In this document: positions 1 through 5,678 of the stretch, one piece after another | Numbering within the stretch: the first letter of the stretch is position 1 | Layout of the letters: each line of letters opens with the position of its first letter | Assembly: GCA_002349565.1 (NCBI GenBank) | Contig: DEDN01000016.1 | Coordinates: 86,434 to 101,029 of the forward strand | Direction of reading: 5' to 3' | Source: Alphaproteobacteria bacterium UBA2903 | GTDB lineage: Bacteria; Pseudomonadota; Alphaproteobacteria; CAAGCB01; CAG-977 | Length of the DNA stretch: 14,596 nucleotides | Notes under the pieces: generated by a model | Databases searched by the model: none | The model's input: only the letters and a program-made list of their open reading frames with translations | What the model was told of the DNA's origin: nothing | Made by a program: the position numbers and the translations under genes

Positions 1-195
1 CGTCAGCGTGGGCGCGGGCGCCATCGAAAACTGCGGCTTGCCCTGAATTTGCAGGGTCAATCCCGTTTGTTTGCGCACTTCAGCCGCCATTTCCGCGGCG
101 TATTTGTCCCAATCGTAATTGGACGGCATGACGAAATACACAACCCCGCCCGCCAAAGCCAAAAAAACAAACAGAATCAGCAGCAGTTTTTTCAA
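1..195 (-). CDS. AsmA-family protein, N-terminal part (cut by window edge)
   Basis: Only the first 65 residues are in the window; the gene continues past position 1. The start is TTG, chosen because a good AAGGAG Shine-Dalgarno sits 8 bases upstream and the open frame begins MKKLLLILFVFLALAGGVVY, a single membrane-anchor segment at residues ~3-22. It is followed by NYDWDKYAAEM and then QTGLTLQIQG...FSMAPAPTL, the pattern at the N-terminus of AsmA proteins (membrane anchor, then a short helix, then the first beta repeat with G-x-L-x-I-x-G and F-S-x-x-P-x-P). AsmA proteins are inner-membrane-anchored periplasmic proteins linked to outer-membrane and lipid homeostasis. It lies 15 bases downstream of upp on the same strand, so the two are probably co-transcribed, although no functional link is evident. 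The family call is fairly safe; the member within the AsmA family cannot be decided from this fragment. Confidence 0.8.
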   Translation of the reverse strand, partial: MKKLLLILFVFLALAGGVVYFVMPSNYDWDKYAAEMAAEVRKQTGLTLQIQGKPQFSMAPAPTLT

Positions 196-203
196 AGGGC
201 AAT

Positions 204-209
204 CTCCTT
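204..209 (-). promoter_or_regulatory. Ribosome binding site supporting the TTG start of the asmA-family gene
   Basis: AAGGAG on the minus strand lies 8 bases before the TTG at 195. No ATG or GTG in frame gives a comparable spacing together with a complete anchor segment, so this site decides the start. Confidence 0.65.
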
Positions 210-210
210 G

Positions 211-867
211 TTATCTGGTTTTCGTCCCGAACAGACGGTCGCCCGCGTCGCCCAGTCCAGGAACGATATAGCCGTGTTCGTTCAGGCGTTCGTCCAGCGA
301 CGCGACGTAAACGGGAATTTCGGGATGGCGTTCGGTCAGGACGCGCACGCCTTCGGGCGCGGCAACCAAAGCCAAAAAGATAATCTTTTCCTTGGCGACG
401 CCTTTTTTCAACAGCGTATCGATCGCCGCAACGGCGGAATTGCCCGTCGCCAGCATCGGATCGACCAGAATGAACAAACGGTCGTCGATCGGCGGCAGCT
501 TGACCAGATATTCGACGGGTTTCAGCGTCTGCGGATCGCGGTACAGTCCGATGTGTCCGACGCGCGCCGACGGAATCAGCTGCAGCAGCCCGTCCGCCAT
601 GCCGATGCCCGCGCGCAAAATGGGAACAATCGCCAGCTTTTTGCCCGCAATGACGGGGGCGTTCATTTTGCAGATCGGCGTGTCGATTTCTTCAAACGTC
701 AGCGGCAGATCGCGCGTGATTTCATACCCCATCAGCAGCGCGATTTCTTTGAGCAGTTCGCGAAACGTCCGAGTCGACGTCCCCGCGTCGCGCATCAGCG
801 TCAGTTTGTGCTGAATCAAGGGGTGTTTGATCACATGCAGATTGGGAAATTCGTTTGCTTCGGTCAT
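211..867 (-). CDS. upp: Uracil phosphoribosyltransferase
   Basis: Converts uracil plus PRPP to UMP and pyrophosphate in the cytoplasm, salvaging the uracil released by nucleoside phosphorolysis. The protein is 218 residues; the E. coli enzyme is 208. The PRPP-binding loop is seen as ILVDPMLATGNSA at residues 133-145, and the uracil-binding region as GYIVPGLGDAGDRLFGT at 199-215. The N-terminal HPLIQHKLTLMRDAGTSTRTFRELL block is also typical. The ATG at 867 is preceded by a weak AGGA about 10 bases upstream, and an in-frame stop lies only five codons upstream, so no longer version exists. It is divergent from the cdd-deo operon, whose DeoA and Cdd products feed uracil to it, and it is followed 15 bases later by an asmA-family gene. 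All family motifs look intact. Confidence 0.97.
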   Translation of the reverse strand: MTEANEFPNLHVIKHPLIQHKLTLMRDAGTSTRTFRELLKEIALLMGYEITRDLPLTFEEIDTPICKMNAPVIAGKKLAIVPILRAGIGMADGLLQLIPSARVGHIGLYRDPQTLKPVEYLVKLPPIDDRLFILVDPMLATGNSAVAAIDTLLKKGVAKEKIIFLALVAAPEGVRVLTERHPEIPVYVASLDERLNEHGYIVPGLGDAGDRLFGTKTR

Positions 868-909
868 AGCGGCTCTGTCCTACCTTGAAAAATAAAGAAA
901 ACTCCTTTT

Positions 910-938
910 GTTATAAAGGACGCAGGCGTGAAAACCAA
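910..938 (-). promoter_or_regulatory. Candidate sigma-70 promoter for upp
   Basis: Reading the minus strand, TTGGTT (938-933) is followed by 17 bases and then TATAAC (915-910). The -10 box matches TATAAT in five of six bases and the -35 box matches TTGACA in three. It would give a leader of roughly 35 bases before the upp ATG. This was found by eye only; no transcript data. Confidence 0.4.
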
Positions 939-984
939 CTTTTTTTTGACGATCCGCCCGTTTTTTTGATTTTTTGGATTAAGT

Positions 985-1013
985 CTTGACGAAAGTTTAA
1001 TGTTTGTCTTAGT
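985..1013 (+). promoter_or_regulatory. Candidate sigma-70 promoter for the cdd-deo operon
   Basis: CTTGAC (985-990), then 17 bases, then CTTAGT (1008-1013). The published alphaproteobacterial housekeeping consensus from Sinorhizobium is CTTGAC-N17-CTATAT; the -35 matches fully, the spacing is exact, and the -10 matches at three of six bases. The predicted start near 1020 would give a leader of about 26 bases with AAAAGG at 1031-1036 as ribosome binding site for cdd. Judged by eye. Confidence 0.45.
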
Positions 1014-1045
1014 GTGTACAAAATAACGTAAAAAGGTATCAACCT

Positions 1046-1447
1046 ATGGACGAATTGGAAACAATACTGCAAATGGCGCGCGATGCGATGGACAGGGCTT
1101 ACGTCCCGTATTCCAAATTCCGCGTCGGCGCGGTCATCAAGGCTGAAAGCGGCAGGCTGTACGCCGGCTGCAACGTTGAAAACGCCGCCTATCCCGCGGG
1201 ATCGTGCGCCGAACAGGGCGCGATTTCCGCGATGGTTTTGGGCGGGGACACCAAAATCAAAGACATTTATGTTATGGGCAACGGGGAACATCCGACATCG
1301 CCGTGCGGTTCGTGCCGCCAGCGAATCCGCGAATTCGCCATGCCCGAAACGCGCGTTCACATTTGCGACCGCAACGGTGTGCGCATCACAAAGAATCTGA
1401 CCGAAATCTTACCGATTTCATTCGGTCCGGAAAACTTGGAATCATAA
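1046..1447 (+). CDS. cdd: Cytidine deaminase
   Basis: Hydrolytically deaminates cytidine and deoxycytidine to uridine and deoxyuridine, the entry of cytosine nucleosides into the pathway encoded downstream. The 133-residue length fits the small tetrameric, zinc-containing type. Visible motifs are C54-A-E56 (zinc ligand C54, proton-shuttling E56) and P86-C87-G-S-C90 (zinc ligands C87 and C90), with YVPYSKFRVGA (19-29) and GCNVENAAYPAGSCAEQ (41-57) forming the substrate pocket. The ATG has AAAAGG 9 bases upstream. It is the first gene of a tightly spaced operon and divergent from upp. All catalytic residues are present. Confidence 0.97.
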   Translation: MDELETILQMARDAMDRAYVPYSKFRVGAVIKAESGRLYAGCNVENAAYPAGSCAEQGAISAMVLGGDTKIKDIYVMGNGEHPTSPCGSCRQRIREFAMPETRVHICDRNGVRITKNLTEILPISFGPENLES

Positions 1448-1475
1448 ATCGGCACAAAGAAACACGAGGACTTTT

Positions 1476-2291
1476 ATGCAAGACATTATCAATCAGGTTG
1501 CCCAGCAGATTAAATCCAAAATCGGCAGCTATGAACCCAAGATCGGCATTATTTTGGGCAGCGGCTTGGGCGGTATGGCGGAAGCCATCGAAAACCCCGT
1601 CGTCATCCCTTACGAAGAAATCGACGGCTTTCCCCGTTCCACCGTGTCCGGTCACGCCGGTCGTCTGGTCGTCGGCAAGCTGAACGGCATTGACGTTTTG
1701 TGCATGCAGGGGCGCGTCCATTTCTACGAAGGTCACAGCCCCGCGGCTTTGGCTTTGGTGATTCGCTCCTACAAAAAACTGGGCATCGAAACGATGATTC
1801 TGACCAACGCGTCGGGTTCTTTGAACATTGATATGGGTCCGGGATCTTTGATGATCATTTCCGACCACATCAACCTGTCGGGCTGCAACCCCCTGATCGG
1901 ACCGAACGACGAAAACGTCGGACCGCGTTTCCCCGACATGACGTACGCTTATGACGCCGAACTGCGCCAGAAACTGGTCAAAACCGCAGAAAAAGAAGGC
2001 ATCAATATGCGTTCGGGCGTTTATTTGATGACGTCGGGTCCGAACTTTGAAACGCCTGCCGAAATCAGAATGTTCCGTATTTTGGGTGCGGACGCCGTCG
2101 GCATGTCCACGGTTTCCGAAACGCTGTGCGCCGTGCATTGCGGCATGAAAGTCGTCGGCGTTTCCGTCGTGACCAACTACGGCGCGGGCATGGTTTCCGA
2201 AAAAATGACCCACGACGAAACCATTACCCAAGCGAACGAAGCAGGCAAGAAACTGCAGCGCATTTTGACACGTTTTGTAACGGAGATTTAA
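1476..2291 (+). CDS. punA: Purine nucleoside phosphorylase, trimeric type (PNP-I / MTAP family)
   Basis: Cleaves inosine, guanosine and their deoxy forms with phosphate, giving the base and (deoxy)ribose-1-phosphate. The 271-residue length fits the trimeric class rather than the hexameric DeoD class. Seen: phosphate loop GSGLG (28-32), SGHAGRL (58-64), GRVHFYEGH (79-87), TNASGSL (110-116), GPNFETPAE (188-196) and GADAVGMST (204-212). E192 and N234 (in VTNYGAGM) correspond to the human base-binding E201 and N243, the usual guanine/hypoxanthine reading residues. TNASGSL differs slightly from the commoner TNAAGGL. GAGGA lies 5 bases before the ATG; cdd ends 28 bases upstream and deoC starts 2 bases after the stop, so the gene is within the operon. 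Exact base preference cannot be read off. Confidence 0.93.
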   Translation: MQDIINQVAQQIKSKIGSYEPKIGIILGSGLGGMAEAIENPVVIPYEEIDGFPRSTVSGHAGRLVVGKLNGIDVLCMQGRVHFYEGHSPAALALVIRSYKKLGIETMILTNASGSLNIDMGPGSLMIISDHINLSGCNPLIGPNDENVGPRFPDMTYAYDAELRQKLVKTAEKEGINMRSGVYLMTSGPNFETPAEIRMFRILGADAVGMSTVSETLCAVHCGMKVVGVSVVTNYGAGMVSEKMTHDETITQANEAGKKLQRILTRFVTEI

Positions 2292-2293
2292 AG

Positions 2294-3043
2294 ATGAAAG
2301 AAGTAGCCGCCAGAGCATTGGCTTTGCTGGATTTGACCAGCTTGAACGACGACGACACAAACGAAAAAATCGTCGCCCTGTGCGCCAAAGCGCACGGAGA
2401 TTTCGGCAAAACCGCCGCCGTTTGCGTGTGGCCGCGTTTTGTGAAAACCGCCAAAAAGGAATTAAAAGGAACGGGCGTCGACGTGGCGACCGTCGTCAAC
2501 TTCCCCCACGGCGGAACGGATATTGAAGCGACCGTCGCCGAAACCAAAGGCGCGATTGCCGACGGCGCGGACGAAATCGACGTCGTTTTGCCGTACAAAG
2601 CATTTATGGCGGGCGACAAGGAAGCCGCCAAAGCGCTGTTGAAAGCCACGCGCGACGCCTGCAAGGGCAAAGTGATGAAAGTCATCATCGAATCGGGCGT
2701 TTTGGAACACGCTTCGCTGATTACCGAAGCGTCCAAACTGGCGATTGAATGCGGGGCCGACTTTGTGAAAACCTCCACGGGCAAGACGCCTGTTTCCGCA
2801 ACATTGGAAGCGGCGAACGCCATGCTGGAAGCGATTCGCGATTCGGGCAAACCCGTCGGGTTCAAAGCGTCGGGCGGCGTCCGCACGACGGAACAGGCGG
2901 CGGATTACATGACGCTTGCCGACAAAATCATGGGACCAAACTGGATTTCCAAAAAGACGTTCCGTTTCGGCGCCAGCGGCTTGCGCGACAACCTGCTGGC
3001 TTCCATGGGCATCGGCAAAGGTTCCGATTCCAAAGGATACTGA
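2294..3043 (+). CDS. deoC: Deoxyribose-phosphate aldolase
   Basis: Splits 2-deoxyribose-5-phosphate into glyceraldehyde-3-phosphate and acetaldehyde, the last step of deoxynucleoside catabolism. The 249 residues are close to the E. coli length of 259. Characteristic blocks appear in order: DLTSL (13-17), CVWPRFV (44-50), VATVVNFPHGG (64-74), DEIDVVLPY (93-101), KVIIESG (129-135), ADFVKTSTGK (155-164), GFKASGGVRT (189-198) and a late RFGASGL. By alignment with E. coli DERA, K159 is the Schiff-base lysine (K167), K191 is K201 and D96 is D102, so the active site is complete. The start is the ATG 2 bases after punA, with GGAG 8 bases upstream inside punA; the frame stays open back to 2126, but that extension lies over punA. 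The stop is doubled in frame (TGA TAA). Confidence 0.96.
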   Translation: MKEVAARALALLDLTSLNDDDTNEKIVALCAKAHGDFGKTAAVCVWPRFVKTAKKELKGTGVDVATVVNFPHGGTDIEATVAETKGAIADGADEIDVVLPYKAFMAGDKEAAKALLKATRDACKGKVMKVIIESGVLEHASLITEASKLAIECGADFVKTSTGKTPVSATLEAANAMLEAIRDSGKPVGFKASGGVRTTEQAADYMTLADKIMGPNWISKKTFRFGASGLRDNLLASMGIGKGSDSKGY

Positions 3044-3046
3044 TAA

Positions 3047-4375
3047 ATGCTGCCCCAAGAGGTCATTCGCCACAAACGCGACGGACAAAAGCTGACAAAA
3101 GAGGAAATCGACTTTTTTGTCAAAGGTGTTGGCGATTGGTCGGTTTCCGAATGTCAGATCGCGGCGTTCGCCATGGCGGTTTGTCTGCGCGGCATGTCGG
3201 ACGACGAAACGGTCGAACTGGCGAAAGCGATGGCTTCTTCGGGCGAAGTGATGGACTGGTCCTCCCTTGATTTGGGGGGACCTGTTTTAAACAAGCACTC
3301 GACGGGCGGAATCGGGGACAAGCTGAATTTGCTGTTTGCGCCGATGATTGCCGCGTGCGGGGGCTTTGTGCCTTTGGTCGCGGGCAGACGGCTGGGGGCG
3401 ACGGGCGGAACGCTGGACAAGCTGGAAAGCATCCCCGGCTACACCGCCATGCCGTCGATTGACACTTTTTACCGCGTCACACGCGAAGTCGGGTGCGCCG
3501 TCATCGGGCAAACTATCGATCTTGCCCCCGCGGACAAACGGATTTTCGAAGTTCGCCTGCTGTGCGGCGCGATGGAGTCGCGGTCGCTGACGACGGCGTC
3601 TTTGCTGGCGAAAAAACTGGCGGCGGGAACGCAAGGGCTGATTGTCGATTTAAAATGTGATGCCAATCCCGATTCGGACGCTTTGTCGCTGGACGACGCC
3701 AAAAAACTGGCGCAAGTCATCGCGTCTGCGACCAAAATCGCAAACCTGCCGACTAAAGTCGTTCTGACCGATATGAATCAGGTTTTGGGACGCACCGTCG
3801 GAAACGCCCTTGAAGTTTCGGAGGCGGTTTCCTATCTAACAGGTAACAAGCGCGACGAACGGCTAGACGCGATTTGCATGGACTTATGCGCCGAAGCGCT
3901 GACTTTGAAAGGCTTGGCGGAATCGGACGCGGACGCCCGCGAAAAATTGCGGCGCGCGCTGGATTCGGGCAAAGCGGCGGAGATTTTTGCCAAAATGGTT
4001 GCCGCGCTGGGCGGTCCCGCGGACTTTGTCGAACATCCCGACAAATACCTGCCCGACGCCCCGATTGTCCGCCCCGTTTTTGCGGAACGGTCGGGCTATG
4101 TCCGCTCCATGGACCTGCCCGCCGTCGGAGCGGCAATAACGGCTTTGGGCGGGCGGCGCAAAACGTTCGAACAGCCGCTTGATCCCGCCGTCGGATTGTC
4201 GGATTTCATCCGCATCGGCGAAAAAACGGACAAAGACAGACCTTTGGCGGTTATTCACGCCGGAAACGAAGAATCTTTTGCCCAAGCGGCGAAAATAGTG
4301 CAGAATAAGGTTCAGACATCCGCCGAAAAACCGACGGAAGCACCTTTGATTTACGAAACGATTACAAACTTATGA
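3047..4375 (+). CDS. deoA: Thymidine phosphorylase paralogue 1 (DeoA-like, altered loops)
   Basis: DeoA reversibly converts thymidine or deoxyuridine plus phosphate to base and deoxyribose-1-phosphate. The 442 residues match E. coli (440), and the fold-long similarity is clear: KRDGQKLTKEEIDFFVKG (10-27), KHSTGGIGD (83-91), TGGTLDKLESIPG (119-131), LTDMNQVLG and RPLAVIHA near the end. Phosphate-site K83, H84, S85 and T122 and pyrimidine-site R170, S185 and K189 are present. Two family blocks are not: D-x-T-A-T-x-D-S after the arginine reads LLCGAMES (171-178), and V-D-V-K-V-G-S-G-A-F reads VDLKCDANPDSDAL (200-213). In the phosphate/signature region, the E. coli S95 and S113 positions are N94 and A112, and the usual G-R-G-L-G-H reads GRRLGA. 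AAAGGA lies 9 bases before the ATG, 3 bases after deoC. It is probably a phosphorylase, but activity and substrate may be changed. E. coli numbering is from memory. Confidence 0.88.
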   Translation: MLPQEVIRHKRDGQKLTKEEIDFFVKGVGDWSVSECQIAAFAMAVCLRGMSDDETVELAKAMASSGEVMDWSSLDLGGPVLNKHSTGGIGDKLNLLFAPMIAACGGFVPLVAGRRLGATGGTLDKLESIPGYTAMPSIDTFYRVTREVGCAVIGQTIDLAPADKRIFEVRLLCGAMESRSLTTASLLAKKLAAGTQGLIVDLKCDANPDSDALSLDDAKKLAQVIASATKIANLPTKVVLTDMNQVLGRTVGNALEVSEAVSYLTGNKRDERLDAICMDLCAEALTLKGLAESDADAREKLRRALDSGKAAEIFAKMVAALGGPADFVEHPDKYLPDAPIVRPVFAERSGYVRSMDLPAVGAAITALGGRRKTFEQPLDPAVGLSDFIRIGEKTDKDRPLAVIHAGNEESFAQAAKIVQNKVQTSAEKPTEAPLIYETITNL

Positions 4376-4386
4376 GGTGAAAAACA

Positions 4387-5622
4387 ATGAAACGGGCTAT
4401 AATTCTGATGATGGACTCCTTTGGCTGCGGCGAAGCCCCCGATGCCGACAAATTCGGCGACGTCGGCGCGGACACGCTGGGACACATTGCCAAAGCCTGC
4501 GCGGCGGGCAAAGCCGAAAACGGACGCACGGGGCCTTTGAAACTGCCGAATTTGTGCAAACTGGGCTTGGGCGAACTCTACAAGCAATGCAACGGCGAAT
4601 ACGCCCCGAACATGCAGATTCCCGTTTCCGAAATCAAAGCCGCCTACGGCTATTCCAAAGAAGTCAGCAAAGGCAAAGACACCACGTCGGGTCACTGGGA
4701 AATGGCGGGCGTTCCCGTCACGTTCAAGTGGGGCTATTTCCCCGCCGAATACCCCAGCTTTCCGCAGGATTTGATTGACGAATTCTGCAAACGCGCGAAC
4801 TTGAAAGGCGTTTTGGGCAACAAAGCGGCTTCGGGTACCGTGATTTTGGAAGAACTGGGCGAAGAAAGCATCAAAACGGGCATGCCGATTGTCTACACGT
4901 CGGCGGACAGCGTTTTCCAGATTTGCGCGCATGAAAAGCACTTCGGTTTGGAACGCCTGTACGAAATCTGCCACATCGCCCGCGATTTGCTGAACGAACG
5001 CACCGAAAACGGTGTTATCGCGCGCGTCATCGCCCGTCCGTTCGACGGCGAAACAAAGGAAACGTTCAAACGCACGGGCGGCCGCCACGACTATTCCGTT
5101 CTGCCCCCCGCGCCGACTGTCTTGGACAAGATGAAAGCCGCCGGCGGAAACGTGATTTCCATCGGTAAAATCAGCGACATTTTCGCCGCGCAGGGCATTA
5201 CCAAAGCGTTGCCCGCGGTCGGTTTGGAACAGCTGTTCAACGTAACGCTGGAACAAATCAAAACCGCCCCCGACAATTCGATTATCTTCCCGAACTTCGT
5301 GAACTTCGATATGGACTGGGGTCATCGCCGCAACGTGTCGGGCTATGCGTCGGGTCTGGAATACTTTGACAGCCGCCTGCCCGAATTGTTCGCGGAAATG
5401 AAAGAAGGCGACATTTACTTCATCACCGCCGACCACGGCTGCGATCCGACGTTCAAAGGATCCGACCACACCCGCGAACACGTCCCCGTCATCATGTTCG
5501 GAAAAGGCATCGAACCCCGTTATCTGGGACGTCGCGAAACCTATTCCGACATCGGACAAACGATTGCGGAATACTTCGGTTTGGAACCGTTCGAAAACGG
5601 CAAATCGTTTCTGAACAAATAA
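4387..5622 (+). CDS. deoB: Phosphopentomutase
   Basis: Interconverts (deoxy)ribose-1-phosphate and -5-phosphate, joining the phosphorylases PunA and DeoA to DeoC. It is an alkaline-phosphatase-superfamily enzyme with two manganese ions. At 411 residues it is about the usual length (E. coli 407). The six metal ligands are D10 (in DSFGCG), D308 and H313 (in FDMDWGHRR), D349 and H350 (in ADHGCD) and H361 (in SDHTREH); their spacing from D308 on is the same as in the B. cereus enzyme. The phosphorylated threonine lies in KDTTSGHWE (97-105), most likely T99. AGGTG lies 7 bases upstream of the ATG, and deoA1 stops 11 bases before. A strong hairpin terminator follows the stop codon. Nothing appears missing. 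Confidence 0.97.
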   Translation: MKRAIILMMDSFGCGEAPDADKFGDVGADTLGHIAKACAAGKAENGRTGPLKLPNLCKLGLGELYKQCNGEYAPNMQIPVSEIKAAYGYSKEVSKGKDTTSGHWEMAGVPVTFKWGYFPAEYPSFPQDLIDEFCKRANLKGVLGNKAASGTVILEELGEESIKTGMPIVYTSADSVFQICAHEKHFGLERLYEICHIARDLLNERTENGVIARVIARPFDGETKETFKRTGGRHDYSVLPPAPTVLDKMKAAGGNVISIGKISDIFAAQGITKALPAVGLEQLFNVTLEQIKTAPDNSIIFPNFVNFDMDWGHRRNVSGYASGLEYFDSRLPELFAEMKEGDIYFITADHGCDPTFKGSDHTREHVPVIMFGKGIEPRYLGRRETYSDIGQTIAEYFGLEPFENGKSFLNK

Positions 5623-5635
5623 CTTTCTTTAAAGC

Positions 5636-5663
5636 GGGGCATTCTGCGGAATGCCCCCTTTTT
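5636..5663 (+). terminator. Rho-independent terminator between deoB and deoA2
   Basis: GGGGCATTC (5636-5644), loop TGCG (5645-5648), GAATGCCCC (5649-5657): a perfect 9-bp stem with a 4-base loop, then one C and TTTTT (5659-5663). It begins 14 bases after the deoB stop and ends 15 bases before the deoA2 start codon, with the deoA2 ribosome binding site AAGGA at 5667-5671. It should end or attenuate the cdd-deoB transcript, leaving deoA2 to read-through or its own unrecognised promoter. Confidence 0.88.
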
Positions 5664-5678
5664 ATCAAGGATCATGCC

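Larger units (their letters stand above)
868..1045. other. Divergent intergenic region between upp and cdd
   Basis: This is the longest non-coding stretch of the window (178 bases). It holds a candidate promoter in each direction (minus strand 938-910, plus strand 985-1013) and, between them, T-rich tracts on the plus strand at about 940-976 that could act as UP-element-like or bent DNA. I looked for a DeoR/CytR-like palindromic operator and saw only the short palindrome TGTACA at 1015-1020. No RNA gene, riboswitch-like fold or terminator was recognised. Confidence 0.6.

Noticed and set aside
49..888. A 279-codon plus-strand open frame over upp and the asmA start
   Set aside because: Antisense shadow with many arginines and glutamines; spans two genuine minus-strand genes and their gap.
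946..974. A second TTGACG at 946-951 as an additional plus-strand promoter
   Set aside because: The bases at the expected -10 position are only ATTTTT-like and no start signal follows; the 985-1013 candidate is better.
2126..2293. N-terminal extension of deoC overlapping punA
   Set aside because: The extra 56 residues are arginine-rich out-of-frame reading of punA; the ATG at 2294 has a proper ribosome binding site and starts the known DeoC N-terminus.
1386..2360. A 324-codon minus-strand open frame over punA
   Set aside because: Composition (H, R, Q, F rich) is that of an antisense shadow; punA has full family motifs.
4351..5559. A 402-codon open frame on the minus strand, antisense to deoB
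   Set aside because: The predicted product is rich in F, Q, R and G with no known motif, as expected from the complement of a GC-biased gene; deoB is unmistakable on the other strand.
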